Assembly: GCA_002787075.1 (NCBI GenBank)
Contig: PCVT01000165.1
Location: forward strand, 1-9,534
Source of the DNA: Parcubacteria group bacterium CG11_big_fil_rev_8_21_14_0_20_41_14
GTDB taxonomy: Bacteria; Patescibacteriota; Patescibacteriia; UBA2169
DNA: 9,534 bases
Direction of reading: 5' to 3'
The notes beneath the pieces are model-generated. The model searched no databases. It was not told the DNA's origin and was given only the letters and a program-made list of their open reading frames with translations. The position numbers were made by a program, and so were the translations under genes. Below, piece by piece: positions 1 through 6,741 of this stretch; the first letter of the stretch is position 1; each line of letters starts with the position of its first letter.

Positions 1-23
1 ATTTAGGCAGGTAAATACAGTAT

Positions 24-1151
24 ATGAAAGTCTTAATGATAAGTACTGACAGTAAAATTTTGCAGAAAGGATCTGCGGTATTTGAGCGCATGAAAGAGTA
101 CGCTGGTTTGGTTGAGCAGCTGGATATTGTTGTTTGCTCTGTTGGAAATTTTGAAGCGGTTCAGATTACGGGTAACGCGCGCGCGTATTCCACAAATTCT
201 ACATCAAAACTGTGGTATATTTGGGATGTTTTGCGTATGGTCAAGCGCGCCGGCATCAAAGATATTGATTTAGTCACGGCGCAGGATCCGTTTGAGACCG
301 GTATTGCCGGCTGGCTTGTTGCGCGCCGATTAAAAGCAAAATTGCAATTGCAGGTTCATACTGATTTTATGAGTGAGTATTTTCGCGCTGAATCGTTAAA
401 GAATATAATTCGCGTGTTAATAGCGAAATGTCTTTTGCCAAAAGCAGATGGCATCCGCGTTGTAAGCGAGAGGATTAAAAGGTCAATGTCAAAGCTCAAA
501 ATCCAAGCTTGTCCCGAGTATGCCCGAGGGATGTCAAAAATTGTTATATTGCCAATTTTTGTGGATGTGCACGCTATCCAAAGTGCGCCAGTGTCAGTTG
601 ATCTGCATAAAAAATATCCTCAGTTTGATTTTATAATTTTAATGGCAAGCCGGCTTGAAAAAGAAAAAAATATTGAGTTAGCAATTGATGCCATGCGCGA
701 TGTTGTTAAAAACAACCCAAAGACAGGGTTAGTAATCGCTGGTGCAGGATCACAGGAAAAAGAATTACGTCAAAAGGTTGATCAGCTTGGCATTAAAGAC
801 AATATAATATTTGAGGGCTGGGTTGACGATTTGGCATCATATTATAAAACATGCGATGTGTATCTTTTATGCTCAAATTATGAAGGATATGGCATGTCCC
901 TCATAATGGCGGCAAGCTGTGGATGCGCGATTATTACGACTGATGTTGGTGTTGTTGGAGGGGTGGTTAACAAAGACAATGCTTTGGTTGTTGGTGTGGG
1001 AGATACACGAGAAATTGCGGAGGCGATTGAGAAATTGCATTCAGATGAGGCGTTCCGAGATGCTCTTGGCCAGCGCGCGTGTGCGACAGTTGGGCAGATT
1101 GATTCAAAAGAAGAATATTTTAAAAAGTATAAAAAATCATGGGAATTATAA
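24..1151 (+). CDS. GT-B fold glycosyltransferase, family 4-like (GT4), variant EX7E motif
   Basis: This 375-residue protein is predicted to be a cytosolic retaining glycosyltransferase that adds a sugar from a nucleotide donor to a lipid-linked glycan; donor and acceptor cannot be read from the sequence. The N-terminal Rossmann half (about 1-185) starts MKVLMISTD and carries TAQDPFETG at 85-93, a pattern I associate with GT4 enzymes. The C-terminal donor half (about 200-375) shows the strand-loop ILMASRLEKEKN (205-216, basic residues R210, K213 and K215 that normally bind donor phosphate), VIAGAGSQ (237-244), FEGWV (263-267) and SNYEGYG (284-290). The EX7E signature has its first Glu at E287, but the second position (295) is Met (ATG codon). 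The ATG at 24 fits the expected family N-terminus; no strong Shine-Dalgarno precedes it. The gene ends in TAA, 17 bases before gmd. Family assignment is firm; specificity is unknown. Confidence 0.9.
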   Translation: MKVLMISTDSKILQKGSAVFERMKEYAGLVEQLDIVVCSVGNFEAVQITGNARAYSTNSTSKLWYIWDVLRMVKRAGIKDIDLVTAQDPFETGIAGWLVARRLKAKLQLQVHTDFMSEYFRAESLKNIIRVLIAKCLLPKADGIRVVSERIKRSMSKLKIQACPEYARGMSKIVILPIFVDVHAIQSAPVSVDLHKKYPQFDFIILMASRLEKEKNIELAIDAMRDVVKNNPKTGLVIAGAGSQEKELRQKVDQLGIKDNIIFEGWVDDLASYYKTCDVYLLCSNYEGYGMSLIMAASCGCAIITTDVGVVGGVVNKDNALVVGVGDTREIAEAIEKLHSDEAFRDALGQRACATVGQIDSKEEYFKKYKKSWEL

Positions 1152-1168
1152 TTAGTGTCTATTAGAAT

Positions 1169-2146
1169 ATGGCAAAAAAAGCAATTATAACGGGCATTAC
1201 CGGGCAAGATGGTTCATATTTGGCTGAATTGCTTCTCTCAAAAGGATATGAAGTTCATGGAATAGTGCGGCACGTGGCAGGCGAAGATCCAAAACAACGA
1301 CTAGGTCGCATTAGCCATATCGTCGGTAAAGTTGAACTGCATTCCGGTTCAATGGAAAGCTATGCGAGCATTTTTAAAATTATTGAGCAGGTGAGGCCGG
1401 ATGAGTGTTATCATCTTGCGTCCCAGAGTTTTGTTGCGATCTCGTTTGAAGATCCGTTTTCCACGTTTAACACAAATATTAACGGAACGCTGTTTTTATT
1501 GGAATCTTTGAAAGTGCTTGTGCCAAAGTGCAAATTCTATTTTGCCGGTTCTTCTGAAATGTTTGGCAAGGCAGAGCAGGTGCCACAGAACGAGCAGACC
1601 CGGTTTCATCCTCGGTCTCCGTATGGCATTTCAAAAGTGACCTGTTTTGAACTTACACGTAATTACCGTGAAGCGTATGATATCTTTGCCTGTACTGGCA
1701 TTTTATTTAATCACGAATCAGAGCGCCGGGGCATGGAATTCGTTACCCGTAAAATTTCAAGCGCAGTGGCGGCAATCAAACTTGGCAAGCAGAAAAAATT
1801 ATTTTTGGGAAATCTGGATGCCAAGCGGGACTGGGGATATGCGCCTGAATATGTTAAGGCAATGTGGCTCATGCTTCAGCAAGAAACCGCGGATGATTAT
1901 ATAGTTGCAACTGGCGAGACCCATAGCGTAGGCGAGTTCGCTCAAGCCGCTTTCGAGGAAGCAGGACTTGACTGGAAAGAATATGTCGAAGTGGATGAGC
2001 GTTTCAAGCGGCCGGCCGAAGTTGATCTCCTTGTTGGGGATTGCAGAAAAGCCAGACAGGAGTTAGGATGGCAACATACGATAGGATATAAAGAATTGGC
2101 CGCAAAGATGCTAAGGCACGATTTAGAGCGTTTATCCAGAATGTAA
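1169..2146 (+). CDS. gmd: GDP-mannose 4,6-dehydratase
   Basis: The predicted enzyme converts GDP-D-mannose to GDP-4-keto-6-deoxy-D-mannose, the branch point to GDP-fucose, GDP-rhamnose and GDP-perosamine-type sugars. The 325 residues match a full-length extended short-chain dehydrogenase. The NADP-binding loop GxxGxxG is G9, G12, G15 in TGITGQDGSYLAE. The catalytic set is complete: GSSEMFG at 127-133 gives S128 and E130, and YGISK at 152-156 gives Y152 and K156, equivalent to T132, E134, Y156 and K160 of the E. coli enzyme by my alignment from memory. NHESERRG (181-188) and DAKRDWGYAPEYV (217-229) are hallmark GMD segments that separate it from other sugar epimerases and dehydratases. It ends in tandem stops TAA TAG, five bases before the next start. 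No reductase, epimerase or aminotransferase that would use its product is in the window, so the final sugar is undetermined. Confidence 0.96.
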   Translation: MAKKAIITGITGQDGSYLAELLLSKGYEVHGIVRHVAGEDPKQRLGRISHIVGKVELHSGSMESYASIFKIIEQVRPDECYHLASQSFVAISFEDPFSTFNTNINGTLFLLESLKVLVPKCKFYFAGSSEMFGKAEQVPQNEQTRFHPRSPYGISKVTCFELTRNYREAYDIFACTGILFNHESERRGMEFVTRKISSAVAAIKLGKQKKLFLGNLDAKRDWGYAPEYVKAMWLMLQQETADDYIVATGETHSVGEFAQAAFEEAGLDWKEYVEVDERFKRPAEVDLLVGDCRKARQELGWQHTIGYKELAAKMLRHDLERLSRM

Positions 2147-2151
2147 TAGAT

Positions 2152-2892
2152 ATGAAAGATGTAATTTTATTGCCAACCTATAATGAGCGCGAAAATGTTA
2201 ATTTTATAGTGCCAAAGATATTTAATATTGTTCCCGATGTCCATATTATTGTTGTTGATGATAATTCTCCGGATAAAACTGCGCAGGATGTACAAGAGCT
2301 AATGCATAAATTTCCTAATTTGTCGCTTTTATTCCGTGAATCAAAAACCGGTTTAGGGGACGCATATAAAGATGGAATCAGAAGAGTGGTTTTTGATCCT
2401 GAAGTTAGAAATATCATTACCATGGATGCTGACGGATCGCATGATCCTGGATATCTGACAGAAATACTGCGCTACATAGAGTATTCTGATTTTGTTGTTT
2501 GTTGAAGATATATCAATGGAGGTGGCGTTGAGAAATGGGAATTATGGCGCAGAGCTTTAAGCCGCTGTGGAAATCTTTACGCAAAAATATTAACTGGTTT
2601 GCCTATATCAGATTTTACGGCTGGTTTTATGTGTATTAATAGATCTATCTTGCAGAAAGTTGATTTAGATTCTATTGGCTCTTCTGGGTATTCAATATTA
2701 ATGGAATTGAAATTTATTCTTATTCATGATTTAGGGGCGCGCGTAAAAGAAATTCCTATTATTTTTAAAAGTCGCAGAATCGGAGAATCAAAAATATCGC
2801 ATAAAATAATATCTGAAGGATTAATGGTGCCATTGAAATTGTTGTTAAGGCGGTTTAAAATTCAGAAGATTTTTAATAATTATGAAAGATAA
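2152..2892 (+). pseudogene. polyprenyl-phosphate mannose synthase-like GT2 (DPM1 family), broken by in-frame TGA
   Basis: This family moves a sugar, usually mannose from GDP-mannose, to a polyprenyl phosphate on the cytoplasmic membrane face. The frame spans 246 codons with one internal stop, TGA at codon 118; both halves are in the same frame, so it is a nonsense codon and not a frameshift. The N-terminal half has LPTYNERENV (7-16), VVDDNSPDKTA (34-44), GLGDAYKDGIR (67-77) and the metal-binding MDADGSHDP (91-99). After the stop the family pattern continues: RYINGGGVEKWELWRR, GNLYAKILTGLP, DFTAGF, and near the end SRRIGESKIS. Homologues usually read GSRY at the break; here it is Cys-stop-Arg-Tyr, so two adjacent conserved positions differ. 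The length fits the single-domain form with no C-terminal membrane segments. A TTG at 2599 could in principle restart a C-terminal piece, but that piece would lack the catalytic Asp residues. A recent pseudogene, a sequencing or assembly error, or stop readthrough all remain possible. Confidence 0.85.
2503..2505 (+). other. premature in-frame TGA (codon 118) in the GT2 gene
   Basis: The local reading is GTT TGT TGA AGA TAT, where homologues encode Val-Gly-Ser-Arg-Tyr. If the ancestral codons were GGT TCA, two single-base changes (GGT to TGT and TCA to TGA) give the observed sequence. Reading resumes in the same frame for 128 further codons with strong family similarity. No other gene here contains an internal TGA. 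Confidence 0.85.
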
Positions 2893-3907
2893 AAAAATAA
2901 AATTATTATTTATTACGCAAAAAATTCATGAAAAAGATGATGATTTGGGTTTTGTGATTCTTTGGATTCGCGAGTTTATTAAGCAGGGTATAGAGGTAAA
3001 AGTAATCTGCTTAGAGAAAGGTGATTTTGATGATTCGTTCGAGGTGCATTCTTTAGGCAAGGAGAAAGGATATGGCAAAGTGCGCCGTGCGTTGCGGTTT
3101 TTGAAGTTAATTTTTTCTTTGCAATACGACCGTGTATTCGTGCATATGAATCCTGAATATTTTACGCTAGGTGCCTTGTATTGGTGGATACGCCGTATTC
3201 CCATGTATCTTTGGTACACTCATTACACCATGCATATGCATATTCGTTTAGCTGGGTGGTTTACTAAGCGCATGTTCGCGGCCACAAAGCAGAGCATGCC
3301 GCAGTATGAAGGAAATCCAAAGAAAGTTGTCACTGGGCATGGTATTGATATTGATTTCTGGCTCGCGGATAGTAATAGCGATATTAATCAGAACAATCCA
3401 AAGAATTTGTTAACGGTGCATCGCTTGTGCCGGTCAAAACGGTTGGAATTGACTATAAAATCCCTGAAGCATCTTCCAGATGATTATACTCTCACGGTGT
3501 ATGGCAGAGATGTTGAAAAGAATTATGTAGAGGAGTTGCATGATCTCGTTAAAAAAGAATCTTTACAGAATCGCGTCGCGTTCAAGGGTCCTGTGCCCAT
3601 GGGTGAACTAAAAAGTGTTTATAATAATCATCGATTGATGATAAATATGGCATCTGAAACCATTGATAAGACCATGTTGGAGGCAATGCTATTTGGAATT
3701 TATCCAATTACTACAAAAGGAAATTCACAAGCAATTGGTCTTGAATGTTCAATTGAAAATGATGATCCAAAAGAGATTGCTGAATTCGTGCTATCGGAAA
3801 AATGGAAACAATATGATTCTAAGTATTTACGAAATATGGTTGAGCATCGCCATAGTTTGAGCGCTTTGATACAAAAGATGAATAAGTATATTATTGACGG
3901 GGATTAA
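2882..3907 (+). CDS. GT-B fold glycosyltransferase, family 4-like (GT4)
   Basis: This 341-residue protein is a predicted cytosolic retaining glycosyltransferase in glycan assembly; its donor and acceptor are unknown. The N-terminal half (about 1-160) begins MKDKKIKLLFITQ and includes the hydrophobic or aromatic stretch YWWIRRIPMYLWYTHY (100-115), which may help it sit on the membrane. The linker TGHGIDIDFW (151-160) is the typical GT4 hinge before the donor domain. The donor domain shows LLTVHRLCRSKRLELTI (176-192, with R181 and K186 as probable phosphate contacts), YGRD (207-210), VAFKGPV (232-238) and a complete EX7E pair, E259 and E267, in SETIDKTMLEAM. The start overlaps the end of the broken GT2 gene by 11 bases in another frame, which suggests translational coupling; a stop in the upstream gene could therefore reduce its expression. 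It ends in TAA, four bases before the chosen wecB start. Confidence 0.9.
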   Translation: MKDKKIKLLFITQKIHEKDDDLGFVILWIREFIKQGIEVKVICLEKGDFDDSFEVHSLGKEKGYGKVRRALRFLKLIFSLQYDRVFVHMNPEYFTLGALYWWIRRIPMYLWYTHYTMHMHIRLAGWFTKRMFAATKQSMPQYEGNPKKVVTGHGIDIDFWLADSNSDINQNNPKNLLTVHRLCRSKRLELTIKSLKHLPDDYTLTVYGRDVEKNYVEELHDLVKKESLQNRVAFKGPVPMGELKSVYNNHRLMINMASETIDKTMLEAMLFGIYPITTKGNSQAIGLECSIENDDPKEIAEFVLSEKWKQYDSKYLRNMVEHRHSLSALIQKMNKYIIDGD

Positions 3908-3911
3908 TTCT

Positions 3912-4967
3912 ATGAATAATAAGATTGCTATAATCGCAGGAGCGCGTCCGAATTTTATGAAAGTAGCGCCTTTGTGTCGCGAGCTGGATCGACAAAAAAT
4001 GCCATATATACTCATTAATACAGGTCAGCATTTCAGCAGCACAATGGCAGGCGCGTTTTTAAAGGAATTTAAGTTAAAGCCAAATTATTCATTAAAGCCG
4101 TCGCAACAATCTAGTGCGCAACAGATGTGTGATATTAAAGCAGGACTTGAAAGGATTTTTACAAAAGAACATCCAAGCATGGTAATCGTTGTCGGTGATG
4201 TGAATTCAACGCTGTGGGCCGCGCAAGTCGCGCATAAAATAAAAATAAAATTAGCGCATATAGAAGCAGGATTGCGGTCGCGTAATTTAAAAATGCCAGA
4301 AGAACGCAATCGAATCAAAACAGACGCATTGTCTGATATTCTATTTGTAACGCAGGAAGATGGGACGAAAAATTTGCGCAAAGAGAAGGTTCGCGGCAAA
4401 GCGTATTTCGTGGGAAATATTATGATTGATACTTTAAAGCTGTTTGCTTCGCGCGCTAAGCACTCAGTTAAAGATAAAAAATATTATTTTTGTACTTTGC
4501 ATCGCGCTGAAAACGTTGATAATAAAAATATCTTTGCTGATATCGTGTCAACTCTTGAGACAATCAGCCAAGACGCTCCTATCTATTTGCCATTGCATCC
4601 GCGTACCAAAAAACAGGCAGAAAAATTTGGCCTGATGTCCGCGCTTAAGCGCGCGTGTCATTTGTTGCCACCATTATCATACGCTGAATCAGTATCATAT
4701 CAGAAATATGCGCAATTGGTTCTGACTGACTCTGGCGGGGTGCAAGAAGAAACCAGCTTTCTTGGGGTGCCGTGCTTAACTTTGCGCACAGAGACCGAAC
4801 GGCCGATTACGGTTTCAGAAGGAACAAATACGATTGCAGGAGTTACTAAAAAATCAATCCTAAAAGCATATGCGTCAGTTAATTTTAGCAGGAGGTCTGC
4901 AAAAATAAAATATTGGGATGGAAAAACATCAAAGAGAATTGTTGATATTATAAAAAAGAATGTATGA
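3912..4967 (+). CDS. wecB: UDP-N-acetylglucosamine 2-epimerase (non-hydrolysing)
   Basis: The predicted enzyme interconverts UDP-GlcNAc and UDP-ManNAc in the cytosol, supplying ManNAc or, after oxidation, ManNAcA for surface polymers. From the ATG at 3912 the protein has 351 residues, close to family length. An in-frame TTG at 3894 would add six residues overlapping the previous gene; I prefer ATG because it puts the first beta-strand (NKIAIIAGARPNFMK) at the usual distance from the start, with a G-rich stretch (GGGG at 3899-3902) upstream. Active-site residues known from E. coli WecB are all present: R12, K17, D96 (VGDVNST), E118 (HIEAGLRS), E131 and R134-region (MPEERNR), H197 (LHRAENV), and S274/E280 in TDSGGVQEE. 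NTGQH (36-40) is also typical. The absence of a hydrolysing-type fusion or kinase domain argues against a GNE-type enzyme. The stop TGA overlaps the next ATG. No UDP-ManNAc dehydrogenase (wecC) follows in this window. Confidence 0.95.
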   Translation: MNNKIAIIAGARPNFMKVAPLCRELDRQKMPYILINTGQHFSSTMAGAFLKEFKLKPNYSLKPSQQSSAQQMCDIKAGLERIFTKEHPSMVIVVGDVNSTLWAAQVAHKIKIKLAHIEAGLRSRNLKMPEERNRIKTDALSDILFVTQEDGTKNLRKEKVRGKAYFVGNIMIDTLKLFASRAKHSVKDKKYYFCTLHRAENVDNKNIFADIVSTLETISQDAPIYLPLHPRTKKQAEKFGLMSALKRACHLLPPLSYAESVSYQKYAQLVLTDSGGVQEETSFLGVPCLTLRTETERPITVSEGTNTIAGVTKKSILKAYASVNFSRRSAKIKYWDGKTSKRIVDIIKKNV

Positions 4968-6733
4968 ACACTGTATTGGCATGGATAAAAAAATACTGGC
5001 TTGTTGCTTTGGCAACTATTGTGGTAGTTGTTTTTACTGGTTTGCCTAGTATTGTTTTTTTTCAAAGGATGGGGGATGATTTTAAAGGCGTGTATCCTGT
5101 ATTTAATTCGGACGCGCTCTATTATCATGCTCGCGCGCAGGAAATTGATGACGGACACTATGATCTTAACCATGCATATTTTTTTGAGCATAAAGACATT
5201 GCGTATCCACAGTCCAATGGAGCTGAATATTTTGTATATGGCCTAACTAAATTATTTAATTTTTCTGCGCCTGCAATGCAAATCGCGTTTGATTTTATAG
5301 CGCCAGGGCTTATTTTTATTTTAACTTACTTTTTATTCAAAAAGTTTTCATCTAACGAATATACTGCTGTGCTGTTTCCAGTAATTTTGTACACAGTAGT
5401 TATGGGCGGGCTATTTAAGCCAATTAATCCGCAGATTACTTTTCCTTTACTTTTATTATTTTTGATTTTTTGGATTAAATTGATTTTGAATAATGACCAT
5501 AAATTTCGCAATAGCATTGTTGCTGGAATTTTGTGGGGTTTATTATTTTTGATGTATTTTTATCATTGGTCATTTTTGGTAGTAGTGGTTGGGCTTTATA
5601 TGCTCGCGCTTTTGTTCAAAAAATCGTTTAGCGAATTAAAATACCATGGTCTTATGTGTGGTATTGCGGTATTAATTGGTATCCCGTATTTTGTTCGAAT
5701 ATGGCAAGCAATGGACGCGCCATTTCACACAGAAACCGCGGTACGCGTTGGGCAGTATTTTTCCCATATACCAGAATCAATTCCGCGCTTGCTTGTTGCT
5801 CTAGTATGGATAGCAGTATTTGCGTGGTTTGTGAGAGCATATAATCTTTCGCGAGATAAAAAGTCATATATTATAGGAACCTTGCTTTTGGCAAATATTA
5901 TCTATCCTAACCACCAAATAATCTCTGGAATTATTATTCAGAATGCTGTGCATTGGTCTTGGATGCCGGTATTTATTTTTGCTTTAAGCGCGCACTACAT
6001 GCTTTCAATTGCGCGCAACAATAAACCATCATTTAAGAATATTTCCGCATATGTATTGATTGCGCTGATGCTAATTGCTCCAGCATGGCGTTTGAATACG
6101 TTTAATTGGAGTCGATATGTGAGCCAATATAATAATAATGTCGTGGATGATAAGCAATACTATTCTGAAGTGTTTGACTGGATAAACGATAATACGCAAA
6201 AAGATGTGGTTATTTTTTCAGATAGTGAATTGATGAAATTTATTCCCGCGTATACGCACGCGAATGTGTATAATTCTGAATATGCATATAATCTTCCAGG
6301 GAGCGATCAAGAGGTGATTGAGCGGTATTTGCTTGCTCATTTTTTTGAGCCAGGCAGTTTTTATGAAAATGGTTTTGGCTTAAGCGGTGGAGCTAGGATT
6401 CTTTGGTCATTTCCAAGCGAATCAGAAAAAAACACGCATACTTTTTTCCGCGGATGGGGATTTGGAAGGGAAGCAAATTATGAAGAGCAATATAGTTTTG
6501 ATAAGGAATTGGCAAAGATTAGTGGTGTGTATGAATCTCTGCTTGAGCAGGATTGGGACATCGCGCTGTTGAAAAAATACCGTTTAGATTATATTGTATG
6601 GGATTCTAATGAATCTTTGGAATGGGATATTAAGGACTATAGTCAGGATTTGGAATTAGTCAAAAAAATTGGGGATGTTATAATTTATAAATTTAAAGAT
6701 ACAAGATACGCATTGGATGCATCGCGTATATAA
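4964..6733 (+). CDS. polytopic membrane protein, GT-C / oligosaccharyltransferase-like glycosyltransferase (putative)
   Basis: This 589-residue protein has about nine to eleven hydrophobic segments, for example near 12-33, 110-126, 134-150, 157-175, 184-218 (probably two), 228-247, 274-292, 301-318, 330-349 and 360-375. They are followed by a soluble C-terminal region of about 200 residues. The loop after the first segment holds acidic and aromatic residues, GDDF (37-40) and SDALYYHARAQE (49-60), resembling the first outer loop of GT-C enzymes such as STT3, PMT and ArnT families, where Asp residues are catalytic. The C-terminus, with FDWINDNTQKDVVIFSD (404-420), LDYIVWD (541-547) and a final VIIYKF (572-577), looks like the extracytoplasmic domain found after many bacterial GT-C cores. 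GT-C enzymes use lipid-phosphate-linked sugars outside the membrane, which fits the polyprenyl-P-mannose synthase-like gene nearby. The start shares ATGA with the wecB stop, implying coupling. No STT3 WWD-type motif is evident; HWSFL (201-205) and HWSWM (330-334) are only loosely similar. Alternatives are an O-antigen polymerase or other polytopic glycan protein. Confidence 0.7.
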   Translation: MNTVLAWIKKYWLVALATIVVVVFTGLPSIVFFQRMGDDFKGVYPVFNSDALYYHARAQEIDDGHYDLNHAYFFEHKDIAYPQSNGAEYFVYGLTKLFNFSAPAMQIAFDFIAPGLIFILTYFLFKKFSSNEYTAVLFPVILYTVVMGGLFKPINPQITFPLLLLFLIFWIKLILNNDHKFRNSIVAGILWGLLFLMYFYHWSFLVVVVGLYMLALLFKKSFSELKYHGLMCGIAVLIGIPYFVRIWQAMDAPFHTETAVRVGQYFSHIPESIPRLLVALVWIAVFAWFVRAYNLSRDKKSYIIGTLLLANIIYPNHQIISGIIIQNAVHWSWMPVFIFALSAHYMLSIARNNKPSFKNISAYVLIALMLIAPAWRLNTFNWSRYVSQYNNNVVDDKQYYSEVFDWINDNTQKDVVIFSDSELMKFIPAYTHANVYNSEYAYNLPGSDQEVIERYLLAHFFEPGSFYENGFGLSGGARILWSFPSESEKNTHTFFRGWGFGREANYEEQYSFDKELAKISGVYESLLEQDWDIALLKKYRLDYIVWDSNESLEWDIKDYSQDLELVKKIGDVIIYKFKDTRYALDASRI

Positions 6734-6741
6734 GTTTACTT

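Noticed and set aside
2503..2505. TGA read as glycine (code 25, as in Gracilibacteria and SR1) or as tryptophan (code 4).
   Set aside because: Long frames such as 4964-6733 and 6742-8592 contain no internal TGA, Trp is encoded by TGG throughout, and glycine uses ordinary codons. A recoded genome should show many internal TGA codons. TGA also ends wecB at a normal ATGA overlap.
2497..2550. Selenocysteine insertion at the TGA.
   Set aside because: The aligned position is normally Ser or a small residue in a structural motif, not a redox Cys, and I see no convincing bacterial SECIS-type hairpin just downstream.
2599..2892. Separate gene starting at TTG 2599.
   Set aside because: It is the C-terminal part of the GT2 fold in the same frame as the upstream half; the open frame extends back to the TGA, and it lacks the catalytic Asp motifs, so it is a fragment and not an independent gene.
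3894..3911. TTG at 3894 as the wecB start.
   Set aside because: ATG at 3912 is in frame, needs no overlap with the previous gene, and gives the family-typical N-terminus just before the first beta-strand.
4700..5191. 163-codon minus-strand reading frame across the wecB / GT-C junction.
   Set aside because: It is antisense to well-supported coding sequence, has low-complexity composition and no recognisable motifs, so it is a shadow frame.
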